Shown: positions 27,270 through 38,440 of the stretch, piece by piece | Layout: the number at the start of each line of letters is the position of its first letter | How positions within the stretch are numbered: the stretch's first letter is position 1 | Assembly (NCBI GenBank): GCA_964023205.1 | Contig: OZ026840.1 | Coordinates: 32,466,199-32,530,198, forward strand | From: Lutraria lutraria | Lineage: Eukaryota; Mollusca; Bivalvia; Venerida; Mactridae | Direction: 5' to 3' | DNA: 64,000 nt | Made by a program: the position numbers and the translations under genes | Notes under the pieces: generated by a model | Seen by the model: the letters and a program-made list of their open reading frames with translations, nothing else | Database searches by the model: none | Told to the model about the DNA's origin: nothing

Positions 27270-27931
27270 TATACAATACAATACAAATATTTATTGCTTG
27301 AAAACATAACATGTTTTATAGCATAAACAAACAATATAAAAAGAAAGCATGGATTTTCTGAAGAGCACATTATGTTAAAGTGCAAATAAAAAATGTAAAA
27401 CATAAATTAGTTTCTAATCAAATTAACATAGTATATCAATTAAGACAAATTATTAACAATATTTTTCGATGTAGCTGACATAAGATTGGTAAATTTTTGT
27501 ACAGTTGGCCATGGGTAATAATATCTTTTAATGTATTTTGATCTAGTTTCCGAAAATTTAGTACAGATTGACAAAAAATGAAACTCGTTCTCTATTAAAC
27601 CAGAGTTACAAAATCTACATATTCTTTCATTTCTGGGTGTATTATTGTGTCTGCTGCGTTCAATAGATAAATTGTGAGATGATGTGCGAAGTCTAGAAAG
27701 TGCAATTCTAAATTTTGATTCTGTAATTATGTTAAGGTATATTTCAAAATTGAACGAATGTTTAAAGAGACGGTATGTATCTAGACGAGTAGAGTTATTA
27801 ATGGAAGAGTACCAGCTTTGATAATAGATATCTGATATTCTCTGTTTAATGGTATTGTAATTCATGGTCCATTCGAGCAATAGTTTCCCTTTCAAGGTAC
27901 TGATTGGTTTCAGTGGTCCTATATTGGCCAT
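27270..27931 (-). pseudogene. LINE (non-LTR retrotransposon) 3' end, 5'-truncated
   Basis: The minus frame 27440-27931 (163 codons) ends with the region that follows the reverse transcriptase domain in many LINE polyproteins: 'RLRTSSHNLSIERSRHNNTP', then a cysteine-histidine cluster CRFC...HFLSIC, then a short basic tail. The 3' side (27266-27300, minus sense) carries the short tandem ATTTGTATTGTATTGTA, as LINE tails often do. The RT domain itself is absent. The upstream limit falls at the inverted duplication with the Tc1 remnant, so the first ~20 codons of the open frame are not LINE-derived. Confidence 0.8.
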
Positions 27932-27978
27932 AAGTGGCCTTTCAGTACATTGAAAGGGAAACTATTGCTCGAATGGAC
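27867..27978. repeat. 37-bp inverted duplication joining LINE and Tc1 remnants
   Basis: Arms at 27867-27903 and 27942-27978 match at 36 of 37 positions in inverted orientation, with a 38-bp spacer. The right arm is native Tc1 sequence (it encodes ERETIARMD, leading into the DDE motif). The left arm is an extra, inverted copy of that sequence fused to the LINE fragment. Confidence 0.9.
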
Positions 27979-28212
27979 TGGCCGCCCGCCCGATCTCCCT
28001 ACCTAAATCCCATCGAACACGTCTGGATATGCTACAGAGAGCGATATCTGGGTGTCCTGTCTAGCCAACAACCACCAGACAGCTCAGAGAGGAACCTCTG
28101 GAAGAATGGGCTCGAATCCGACAATTTAAGATTCTACGGCTCATTAGAAGCATTGAGAGTCGATGTTAGGCTGTTTTTGACGCACGAGGACATCAGACTC
28201 GATACTAAAAAC
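27942..28212 (+). pseudogene. Tc1-like transposase remnant, C-terminal part
   Basis: The frame reads ARMDWPPARSPYLNPIEHVW, the conserved block around the third acidic residue of Tc1 transposases (usual form SPDLNPIEHVWD). Here the Asp of SPD is Tyr, and Trp is followed by Ile. After about 28090 the homologous reading continues in another frame (LEEWARIRQF, then LIRSIESRC, stop, AVFDARG), so there is at least one frameshift and one stop. Only the last third of the protein is present. Dead. Confidence 0.85.
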
Positions 28213-28439
28213 TTTTGTGAATTTTCCTCAAAGTTTCTATTCCCCACACATACCCATAAAATGTGTAATTTTGACCCTATCCTCATATCGACGCTCGTTA
28301 CGCTCGAATGATTCAATGTATGGATTACATATTGCACTCATGATATGCAGGTACCTCTGAAAATAACCAAAAACATAGTGTATGTATGTAACCCAAAATT
28401 GACGATAATACCGTACAGAATGAAAAGTGATCCATATCA

Positions 28440-29440
28440 AATTTTGAGTAGTATACGAAGTAAACGACAGTATAGTGTCACTTATCCCATTGTTATGTAA
28501 ATTAGTTGTCAGCTGATTTAGCCGCGCAACGTCATTCAGTAAGTTCGTGAGGAAATTAGTTATTTGAGAATCATCCCAAGCTAAAAATAACTCCTGGTCG
28601 GCTCATTTTACGCGTGGTAATTCAGGTGGGCGTACCCGTTCAATGCAAAAATGTATCGCGCTATGGTCAGATAAATCATTCGGTGGCATTATTTCAAATG
28701 TAGTTATGTATTGAAAGTCATTATTATCTACCAATAAATAGTCTACAACACTCGCGCCACTATGACTTAGGTATGTGTATTCACCTGTGACTTTATCATT
28801 ATGCAGACGACCATTAGATATTAATAAATTCGTAGCTTTACAAATGTCAACAAGGCGTGTCCCATGTGGGTCAAGCACATTGTCTTTGTTTACCCCAGGA
28901 GCATTGTAAACATTGGGTTGTAAGTCGAAGTTATTGTCTAAAAAAAGTACCAAAAACTAAATAATCAATTTCATCTGATGTTCGAGAGTTCATATCCCCA
29001 GTTACTAAGACTTTACCTAATAATTTGTGTTTCTCAATAAATATCTCTATTTGATCAAATATATCAATATCATTTTGGTTAAGTAATATTGACTACTAGG
29101 TGGGATGTACGTGCAACATAAAAATATATCTGAGTTGAAATGAAAGAGAGGTTTACATATCTTTAAGCAAACAATTACACACTGGTGTTTTTCTACAATC
29201 TTAAAACAATCTTTATAATATATCGAAATTCCTCCAGAATAACGTCCTTTGCTAGTATTTTGTGACTTATTACCGTATAGATGTTCAGCACAATACCCTG
29301 TTATATCATAATGAGAATTTTGTGACAACCATGTTTATGTTAATATAACATCATGGTTATTTATAATGTCTATAATTTCAGTATCAGAAAGTTTCCTTAC
29401 TAAACCATTAATATTCCGTGTGACAATGTTTAACTGCTTC
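28440..29440 (-). pseudogene. LINE endonuclease (EEP/APE-type) domain, broken
   Basis: Reading leftwards: the domain start LNIVTRNINGLVRKLSD (about 29434), then GRYSGGISIYYKDCF and CCTYIPPSS (29100-29250), a frame break near 28960-29060, then GTRLVDICKATNLLISNGR, SHSGASVVDYLLVDN and LSDHSAIHF (28640-28900). The last two match the catalytic S-x-x-D and SDH motifs of LINE endonucleases. The frame continues after a TGA near 28608 into ADQELFLAWDDSQ to about 28440, resembling the linker before RT. The RT is missing. Confidence 0.85.
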
Positions 29441-29449
29441 ATGACATCT

Positions 29450-30760
29450 CTAAGATGAAGCAGATGGTGGTGCTTTGTGTTCGTTGCCGTTGACATATAG
29501 TTTATCACGCACGAATTTAACGTTATTCCCTTTGTGTTTCTCATCTAGGTATACGTGGTTGAGATTTTTTCTGCAATCGCGCCATTCTTTGGGAATTTGT
29601 ACACCAACCCCATAGTTGAGTGCTTTTAGGTCATCCTTCAACTCTATCGAAGTTTTTCGAACTCTTTCACGCTGGTTGTAGTTAGTGAAATTTTACTATA
29701 ATCGGTCTTGGTTTCTTTGATTTTTCCGGGTTGCCTGGCCTATTAGACCGATCAAATTCAATATTTGTACGTTCGATTTTCAGCGTATCTTTGATAAATT
29801 GTTTTACGAGCATGTCGCATGTTTCCGGCCCGGAATCCGTATTGGCGACTAAGGCTGCGCTTGCGGGTCCTTCCGGTATACCGTAGAATATTAGATTTTC
29901 TCTCATATTTCGGAATTCAGCATCCAGAATTTTGCTTGCATAGCTTCTTGGCTTTCTGACATAGCTTTCATAGTGTTATTTAGTGTTTGGCAGGATTTAT
30001 GAAGATTTTAAACCTTTTCTTTTGCCGAGTTTAGTTCTTCTGACTGCTGTTCGTATTTTTCGCACACGAATGCACTGGTGCCTTCAACATCCGAGATACG
30101 AGATTCGATACCCTTCACTTTTAAGTCTAAATCATTCAGCTTCAAGTTCATAGAGTTCACAGCTTTTTCAATGTTGTCGATCTTTTCTACACATGCTTTT
30201 TATGCCCCCGCCATGAACTGGCGGATGGCATATATAGTGTTTACCCTGTCCGTTTGTGTGCGTGTGTTATGGATTTTCATGTCCGGCTCATAACTTTGTC
30301 ACGCATAATTGGATTTTGAAATAATTTGGCACAAATGTTCAACATAACAAGACGATGTGTCATGCGCAAAACTATGTCGCTTGCTCAAAGGTCAAGGTCA
30401 CAGTGGGCACTTATATATTTATGTTCATTCCATACATGTACATGTAGTTGTGTGTTTCCCACCCTTAGGCGATCTTTACCTCCCACTATGGGCAGCATTC
30501 CCGAGCATCCTGCTCTATTTTGTATTCACATAATTGCCACACAAGACTCATTTCTGTGTCCAGTGTAAATGGCGGGGGCATCCGTGTCCTACGAACACAT
30601 TTCTAGTATAGATTTAATATCCCCCATCAAGCTAACGGCCCATGGTGGTGGTTGTCCATTACCTGTACCAATCAACGGGGTGCCTTGATTGTACACAATG
30701 TATATTGAACAGGTTGAAAATCGTATTCGTATTCATGATGTGGCCTACTGGACTGTCAAC
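29450..30760 (-). pseudogene. LINE ORF1 (coiled coil + RRM-like) interrupted by a MITE
   Basis: In minus sense: GTGNGQPPPWAVSLMGDIKS (about 30610-30690), then a MITE (30201-30604), then a heptad-rich coiled coil with EKIDNIEKAVNSMNLKLNDL (about 30080-30200). A stop follows, then MRENLIFYGIPEG...KPRPIIVKFH (29682-29906), matching the RRM-like core of L1-type ORF1 (RENIxFxGxPE ... RPIIVKF). Last is WRDCRKNLNHVYLDEKHKGN...VRDKLYVNG (29450-29640), matching its C-terminal domain. It lies directly upstream of the endonuclease, as in an intact two-ORF LINE. Several frameshifts; inactive. Confidence 0.8.
30201..30604. mobile_element. MITE-like element inserted in LINE ORF1
   Basis: Inverted tips tatgcccccgccat (30201) and atggcgggggcat (30569-30581), followed by a small hairpin tgt(t/c)c..ga(a)ca at 30584-30600 that belongs to the same element end. 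About 400 bp, no transposase. LINE ORF1 coding resumes on both sides, which fixes the order of insertion. Confidence 0.75.
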
Positions 30761-30764
30761 AACA

Positions 30765-31120
30765 AATAATATGCCAACCGACTATAAACACAATTTTGTA
30801 TCTTGTATTGCATTTTTGTAACATTGGTATTTAACTGAAATGCTGTTGAAAACATCAGGGGTTAGTACGTTGTTGTGGGGTGTATAAACATTGTTCTTTC
30901 GGCTTATTTTGACGGTACTGCAAGAATGATTTTTTCTGAGTACAACCCCACCTGATGACCAACGAACGTAAGAATGGAAACAATTAGAATGTTCTATAAT
31001 AATACAAACACTTACTAGTGTACTCCTGAGAATTTTGTGTGACAATGATTCACGGTAAATGATAATGGATGTCTTAGTTATTATTTACAACACTGTGTTA
31101 CAACAAACATGACATACGCA
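30765..31120. other. No feature recognised
   Basis: Short chance frames only (for example 30782-31045 minus). No repeat termini seen. Confidence 0.4.
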
Positions 31121-31124
31121 TATA

Positions 31125-31282
31125 CAGTGCAACTTGTCTTTTGTAGTAGCAAAATTAAGTTGTTGAGAGGTTGCTGCCTTAGAGATGTTAAATTGCTAGT
31201 TAAATCGTGCAGTAGGAAAAACATATTGTCATTGAAGAGAGGTTGTTGCTCAAGAAAGGGCCGTTCTGGAGAGGTTTTACTG
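31125..31282. mobile_element. TA-flanked MITE (family of 62333-62509)
   Basis: Begins TA-CAGTGCAACTTGT and ends GAGGTTTTACTG. Internal strings 'gagaggttgttgctc' and 'gggccgttctggagaggtttta' are shared with the copy at 62333-62509. About 158 bp and non-coding; the open frame 31109-31318 simply crosses it. Confidence 0.75.
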
Positions 31283-31289
31283 TGTACAT

Positions 31290-31785
31290 GTACAGTAAGA
31301 AATGCTACTACTATTTAATGGTTTAATTTATTCACAGATCTGTGTTGTGACCATATATTCATGACCACAAGCTCTTACGCTGCATGGCCTGACTCGTTCA
31401 CGATGACAGAATTTTCCAGGTCGTCATTATGTGTGAGATTTGAGATAGGTAATTCTTATTTTAATGCTATTAAGTGGGTCAGTGCATATTATTATATTTA
31501 TGAGTTACTTACGAAAAGGGTTACTTTGTTATACTATATGACTTGTGTAAGTTATTAACAAATATTGCATTATTATCATTATTATAATTATGTTCTTTAC
31601 GAATAGAGTTACTTATTATAATTGTACGATATTCAGGATTAGATTCCCCTTGTTATTATTATATGTGTAAGTTATTTACGAATAGGGTCACTCCAGATAA
31701 TTAACCTGTTTGTATGACAGTTCACCTAAACAGGGACTTCTTGTAAATTTTTCTTGAATTCAAACTACACCATGCCACCTTTAGA
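31290..31785. repeat. Degenerate short tandem duplications
   Basis: The phrase 'agtta(c/t)ttacgaa(a/t)agggttact' recurs around 31504, 31596 and 31671 with divergence, interspersed with AT-rich triplet-like runs (31563-31590). No gene recognised. Confidence 0.4.
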
Positions 31786-32042
31786 TAAACAAGAGGGTCA
31801 AGATGACAGTTAACCTTTGTTTATTATTTAAAACATCGTTAAAAACCTGTGTCACAAGGTCTGTTGATATCAAGGTTTTCCTGTGATTTGACCAGGTGAC
31901 CGTAGTGGCTGACACATAGATGACGCATGTCCGAACAAATGTCCCACATATTATTAAGACAAACATTCTAACAAGGTTTGGTGAAGATCCAATCAAAAGT
32001 TGACATCTGAAGTGTTAATAAGGTTTTCCTAAGATTTGACCT
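31786..32042 (+). repeat. Dispersed repeat, 'aagagggtcaagatgac' family
   Basis: Starts aacaagagggtcaagatgac and contains 'agacaaacattctaacaagg' and 'ggttttcctaagatttgacc'. These strings recur at 52519-53215 and 53484-53943. The 71-codon minus frame at 31781-31996 lies within it and is not a gene. Confidence 0.75.
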
Positions 32043-32054
32043 ATCCTCATGAAA

Positions 32055-32520
32055 AGTGTGGTCTGAATTTGATCTGAATCAGTCTGAATTTTTACTGAAA
32101 ATTGTCTGAATACAGTCTGCACAATTGCTGAATGTATGCTGATACTCTGAAAACACAAATGCTGAAACATGTCTTAGGCACAAATTCAGAAAAATTCAGC
32201 CCTGTATGTATTTCTGAATCTTGTCTGACAACACTGTTCAGTAAAATTCAGACTTTAAGATTCAGACTTTTTTGTCTGAATAATGGCTGAGATGCTGAAG
32301 TTGGCTTATTATGGAACAATTCAGACATAATTCAGACAGATCAGACTTAATTCAGAAGTATGAGTCAGACAATTTTTTTCAAATAGAATTCAGAAAAAGT
32401 ATTCAGATACTGCTCAGACAATGTTTTAGACAATATTCAGAAACAGTATTCAGATACTGTTCACAGAACTTGATCACTCAGACTTTATTCAGAGAAATAT
32501 TCAGAAGTTTTTCATACATG
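32055..32520. repeat. CTGAA/TTCAG motif block with strand switch
   Basis: To about 32160 nearly every motif reads (g)tctgaat; from about 32185 onward nearly every motif reads attcaga(c). The switch suggests an old imperfect inverted repeat: for example, 'attgtctgaatac' on the left has counterparts of the type 'gtattcagatactg' on the right. The 115-codon plus frame 32311-32658 crosses it and is compositionally driven. Confidence 0.6.
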
Positions 32521-33006
32521 TCAAGCCTGAGCCCCTCCATGAATCATGCTATAATACTTGGAAAACTATATAAGAAGCTTTGCTTACATTATATGATGGG
32601 GAGTATTCATATAATTATATGTATCAAACTGCAACAAAGGCAAGTGCTGCCTCTGTAATGGAATAAACTGAGGGTCATAATAAATGGTCAAGGTTTTTCA
32701 AATTTCAATGTTTCACTGTTTTAAAATAATGAGGTATGACTTTTATCCTTGTGAATATATACAGATAAATTCAAATATTTTAATGAAAAGCATGAAGAAA
32801 TATGATTTATAAAAATTCAAATGCATGACATTTGTGCATGATACTTCCAGAAGATACATAATGGTGTTCCATCATACTCCACCCACTTAATTCTGTCATA
32901 ATCATCTCTTAAATATGTATCTCTTATTAATTTGTTTGGTTTTCAGTTGTAAATCATGAATTTATACCTGAACCTAATTATCAGTACACTTTAACTTAAA
33001 TGCTAC

Positions 33007-34796
33007 ATCAGACACTTATATACTGTTTCTGAGATACTTAAATACTATGTCAGACACTTACATACTCATTCAGATACTTAAATACTATGTCAGACACTTA
33101 CATACTCATTCAGATACTTAAATACTATGTCAGACACTTACATACTCATTCAGATACTTAAATACTATGTCAGACACTTACATACTCATTCAGATACTTA
33201 AATACTATGTCAGACACTTACATACTCATTCAGATACTTAAATACCATGTCAGACACTTACATACTCATTCAGATACTTAAATACTATGTCAGACACTTA
33301 CATACTCATTCAGATACTTAAATACCATGTCCGACACTTACATACTCATTCAGATACTTAAATACTAAATCAGACACTTACATACTCATTCAGATACTTA
33401 GATACTAAATCAGACACTTACATACTCATTCAGATACTTAAATACTAAATCAGACACTTACATACTCATTCAGATACTTAAATACTAAATCAGACACTTA
33501 CATACTCATTCAGATACTTAAATACTAAATCAGACACTTACATACTCATTCAGATACTTAAATACTAAATCAGACACTTACATACTCATTCAGATACTTA
33601 GATACTAAATCAGACACTTACATACTCATTCAGATACTTAGATACTAAATCAGACACTTACATACTCATTCAGATACTTAAATACTAAATCAGACACTTA
33701 CATACTCATTCAGATACTTAAATACTATGTCAGACACTTACATACTCATTCAGATACTTAGATACTAAATCAGACACTTACATACTCATTCAGATACTTA
33801 AATACTACATCAGACACTTACATACTCATTCAGATACTTAAATACCATGTCAGACACTTACATACTCATTCAGATACTTAAATACTATGTCAGACACTTA
33901 CATACTCATTCAGATACTTAAATACTACATCAGACACTTACATACTTATTCAGATACTTAAATACTACATCAGACACTTACATACTGTTTCTGAGACACT
34001 CAAATACTACATCAGACACTTACATACTCATTCAGATACTTAAATACTAAATCAGACACTTACATACTCATTCAGATACTTAAATACTACATCAGACACT
34101 TACATACTTATTCAGATACTTAAATACTACATCAGACACTTACATACTCATTCAGATACTTAAATACTAAATCAGACACTTACATACTCATTCAGATACT
34201 TAAATACTAAATCAGACACTTACATACTCATTCAGATACTTAAATACTAAATCAGACACTTACATACTCATTCAGATACTTAAATACCATGTCAGACACT
34301 TACATACTCATTCAGATACTTAAATACTAAATCAGACACTTACATACTCATTCAGATACTTAAATACTATGTCAGACACTTACATACTCATTCAGATACT
34401 TAAATACTATGTCAGACACTTACATACTCATTCAGATACTTAAATACTAAATCAGACACTTACATACTCATTCAGATACTTAAATACTAAATCAGACACT
34501 TACATACTCATTCAGATACTTAAATACTATGTCAGACACTTACATACTCATTCAGATACTTAAATACTAAATCAGACACTTAAATACTCATTCAGATACT
34601 TAAATACTGTCAGACACTTACATACTCATTAAGATACTTAAATACTGTCAGACACTTACATACTCATTCAGACACTTAAATACTGTCAGACACTTACATA
34701 CTCATTCAGATACTTAAATACTAAATCAGACACTTACATACTCATTCAGATACTTAAATACTAAATCAGACACTTGCATACTTATTCAGATACTTA
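33007..34796 (+). repeat. 40-bp minisatellite, ~45 copies
   Basis: The unit is two related 20-mers: CAGACACTTACATACTCATT and CAGATACTTAAATACTATGT. The last five bases vary among copies (TATGT, TAAAT, TACAT, CATGT). The TATGT/CATGT types cluster at the left (33040-33360) and TAAAT in the middle (33360-33720), with mixtures later. Two copies carry 'ctgtttctgaga' (33023 and 33983). A few units near 34604-34690 are 3 bp shorter. Not a CRISPR: units are contiguous and the sequence is eukaryotic. Confidence 0.97.
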
Positions 34797-34823
34797 ACAT
34801 ATCGACATTGGTTGAAATCGCTA

Positions 34824-34854
34824 AAATAACGTAAAATGATATTTTACGTTATTT
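34824..34854. repeat. Perfect 14-bp-arm hairpin
   Basis: AAATAACGTAAAAT (34824-34837), loop GAT, then the exact complement at 34841-34854. It sits about 30 bp after the minisatellite ends. Confidence 0.9.
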
Positions 34855-35690
34855 ACAAAGATTGAATATCATACTCTAACACCAAGCAACAAAAAATTCT
34901 AACCGAACTATGCTTTATTGTGATAAATCTGCACCTTTATCGACTATCTTCCTTATCAGCGTTAAACATCTCTAACGTAATGCGCATTGTATTGGTATGA
35001 TAATTATAATACTATTAATTCATTAATGACAAAAAAAAAATTGTTATAAAATCTCTTACTAGACATCAAACATGGGTATGGTTTCAATTATTGAACAGTA
35101 AACATTAGTGATTTTGATTGGCTATCAAAATTGAAAGGGGTGCGTCAAATTTGTTGATTTCATGAGACAATGATGAGCCGACACTTCAATTTTTAATTGC
35201 TAAGCTTAAAAAAACACAGTTGGTGTCATTTTCGAATTAACATTGCCGTCTTTTTTGATGACGGATTTCAAAGCAGTTTTCAGTATTTGTAGCGGAAATG
35301 TTAATCTAGGGAACCGTGCCTCAGAATTTTGATTCTTGTGTTCATTTTCTATCTATGGCGTATTACGTAATAAACAGCGGGTTTTGTGTATGGAATTTCT
35401 TTAAAGTCAAGAATCTAACAAACCAAGGACATTATCAAAAAACTGAGGCTCGTTTCCTTGCATTATTCATTTATAGTGATTTTAAGACTTTTTGTTGTAA
35501 TATATTCTTAAATACAGAGTAATTATCGTTGTTCAAAAAATCGAAAATTACGTGCAATATTGGTTTATGGAAGACCAATCAAATGTAATATTCCTTTCAA
35601 ATCACTTGCAATGCACTTTATACAGTGGGTTTATTTTAGTATATAATTATGGTATAGTTTTTCAATCTATAAATTGGTGAAACTTGATTT
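34855..35690. other. Unique AT-rich spacer
   Basis: A 68-codon plus frame at 35316-35522 is the longest open stretch. It shows no recognisable motif or splice context, so I do not call it. Confidence 0.4.
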
Positions 35691-35694
35691 GACC

Positions 35695-36550
35695 TGATAT
35701 CCAAGCCAGATACCTTAAATACTAAACCAGGCCTTACATACTTATACTAAACCAGACCTTGCATAATTATTCAGATACTCAAAAACTAAGCCAGGCACTT
35801 ATATAAATATTCAGATACTTAGATACTAAGTCAGGACCTTACATAATTATCCATATACTAAGTCAGGCACATACTTATTCAGATACTTAGCCAGGCACTT
35901 AGATACTTATTTAGATACTAAGCCAGGCACTTACATAATAAAAACTTATTCAGATACATAGATACTAAGTCAGGTACTTGTATATTAAGTCAAGTCAGTT
36001 ACTTACTAAGTCAGACATACTTATTCAGAATCAGATGCTTAGGTACTTAATACAATACTTACATTTTTTGTCATAAGTCATACATACTTACTTACAACAC
36101 TTACATACTTAATCGGGCACTTACATACTTAGCCAGACATTTACATACTTAGTTACATACTTAGTCAGTTTCATACTACTTCAGACACTACATACTTAGT
36201 TAATCAGTTTCATACTACTTCAGACACTACATACTTAGTTAATCAGTTTCATACTACTTCAGACACTACATACGTAGTCAGTTTCATACTACTTCAGACA
36301 CTACATACTTAGTCAGTTTCATACTACTTCAGACACTACATACTTAGTCAGTTTCATACTACTTCAGACACTACATACTTAGTCAGATACTCACATACTT
36401 AGTAATAAACTTACATATTTAGTCAAACTTACATACTTAGTTAATCAGTTATATACTAAGTCAGGAACTTAGATATTTAATACATGTATATGCCAGTCAG
36501 ATACATACAAAGTTAGTCAGCTACATACTTAGTCAGGCACTTACATTCAG
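35695..36550 (+). repeat. Degenerate array related to the 40-bp minisatellite
   Basis: Diverged units of 'gatacttagatactaagtcagg'-type sequence run from about 35695 to 36160. A more regular ~35-bp array (cagtttcatactacttcaga + cactacatacttagt, about six copies) runs from about 36165 to 36390, then scattered units to 36550. Shared words (cagacact, acatactt, cagatact) point to common ancestry with 33007-34796. Confidence 0.75.
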
Positions 36551-36555
36551 CCAAA

Positions 36556-36717
36556 TCAGTGACCAACTTTAGGAAAGAGAAAATGTGGCCTTTATTGACA
36601 GGTGACCTTTATTTGGAGGTCATTTGTTCTAGATATTCAATGGCAGTTCTTTAAAAAATAGCCTATATTCAGAGGATGGCCTTTATTCAGGGGTGACCCC
36701 TTACACAGGGTTGACTG
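36556..36717. mobile_element. Short TA-flanked MITE, copy 2
   Basis: Ends acagggttgactg followed by TA (36718-36719). Contains 'ggcctttattgacaggtgacc' and 'ggcctttattcaggggtgacc', a short internal inverted/direct similarity also seen in the element at 23612-23774. Left end approximate. Confidence 0.5.
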
Positions 36718-37160
36718 TATTTAGTCAGGTCCTTTACTAACTTAGTTTGTCTGTTTATACTTTGTTAAGCACTTTTGTGAATAGATATTCAAACTTATAT
36801 ATTGTCATATTTTGTCTAGTTAATGATCATTTAATCAACACCGAAATTGTTCTTTTTATAGCATTGTGCAGAGAACTAAGAAATCACTCATTAAGTGGAT
36901 GTATGATCTGTAGAAAGCTGTGGTGGTATTGGTTTCCCATGATGCTCTTGTATTGATCTGATGCCTACCTGAGGGTATGTACACAAATCTCAAGTATAGT
37001 TTCATAGACATGTCTTAGCTTAGATTATATAATTGTTACTTCGCATATATATTTTGTGTCAGCAAATGGATCCTCATAAAAGCAGGACCATGGTTGCATT
37101 TCATCGGAGTGTGGTCAGTTGTTTTCGAACATTATTAGTCAATAGTTAAAAGTTGATAAT

Positions 37161-37430
37161 GTGCGATTTTAAACTGTCAAAGCTGCATAATTTCACGTTC
37201 AATGCTTGCATTTATTTTTACCTTCTGCAATATAGTACCATACAATTACTTTGGTAATCTGTACTATGATTTTTGTTATACCAGTGTACAAACGTACAAT
37301 TATGTATTTAACGATGACTACAAAACATTATAATTATAATAGAAAAAAAATAACTGTGGTATGAAGCTAAAAATGATCACATTCATTGACTGTGTAATTA
37401 TATAGCTTTGACAGTTTAATAAAATTGCAC
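37161..37430. mobile_element. 270-bp MITE with long terminal inverted repeats
   Basis: Left tip gtgcgattttaaactgtcaa continuing agctgcataatt. The right tip is its complement: aattatatagctttgacagt then ttaataaaattgcac. No coding capacity. Related termini occur at 41035-41263 and around 43300-44065. Confidence 0.75.
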
Positions 37431-37439
37431 CACACATTA

Positions 37440-38440
37440 CATTAAGCAACAAACAATAAGCCAGTCAGTCACATACCAAGTCATATACACTAAGTAACAT
37501 ACAACTAGCTAATCACTGACCAAGTTATATACACCAATTAACATACAATTTATCAGTCACTTACCAAGTTATATACACTAATTAACATACAAATAAGACA
37601 GTCACTACAGATTTTTTTAAGTTATATACACTAATTAACATACAGTTAGTCTGTCACCAAGTTATATACACTAATTAACATACAATTAACCAGTCGCAAC
37701 ACAAGTTATACACACTAATTAACATACAATTAACCAGTCGCAACACAAGTTATACACACTAATTAACATACAATTAACCAGTCACAACACAAGTTATACA
37801 CACTAATTAACATACAATTAACCAGTCACTACACAAGTTGTATACACTAATTAACATACAATTAACCAGTCACAAAGTTATATACACTAATTAACATACA
37901 GTTAGTCTGTCACCAAGTTATATACACTAATTAACATACAATTAGCCAGTCACTACACAAGTTGTATACACTAATTAACATACAAATAAGACAGTCACTA
38001 CACATTTTTTTAAGTTGTATACACTAATTAACATACAATTAGCCAGTCACTACACAAGTCTTATACATTTGGTCCATCACTTGTCGAATACATACTATGT
38101 ATACCTAGTTATATCATTAACATTGTCAGTTATATACATTTAGCTGGTTACTTAGCCAGTCACTTACGGATTATAGACACAACCAGTCACTGATAATGTA
38201 TTTATGATGGGGTAAGTGACTGACTTAGATTTTTATGTAACCTATTCAAAAATGCTTGTTAAAAATAGTTAGTCACTTAGCAGGTTATATACACTTGGTC
38301 AGATGTAACTTACTTTAGTTACTTACACTAAGTCAGTTATATACACGGTCATTCACTGACCAAGTGTATAAAATAGGGTAAGTGAATTAACTATGTAAGC
38401 ATCTGACACTTATAGTCACTTACCTATAGTCTCATAGACT
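37440..38440 (+). repeat. 44-bp and related degenerate tandem repeats
   Basis: The best copies (37681-37860) have a 44-bp period: acaattaaccagtcgcaaca then caagttatacacactaatta and so on. Units of other lengths surround them to about 38080. Loosely related words (agtcactta, ttatatacac) continue to 38440, some in inverted orientation (gtaagtgactgacttag at 38212; gtaagtgaattaac at 38377). Confidence 0.8.

Noticed and set aside
27934..28311. Plus-strand 125-codon ORF as a gene
   Set aside because: Contains the Tc1 block RSPYLNPIEHVW, then shifts frame; a transposase relic.
32311..32658. 115-codon plus ORF
   Set aside because: Driven by the attcaga motif block; no start context or motif.
33007..34796. 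CRISPR-like regular repeat
   Set aside because: Contiguous 40-bp units without unique spacers, in clearly eukaryotic DNA; a minisatellite.
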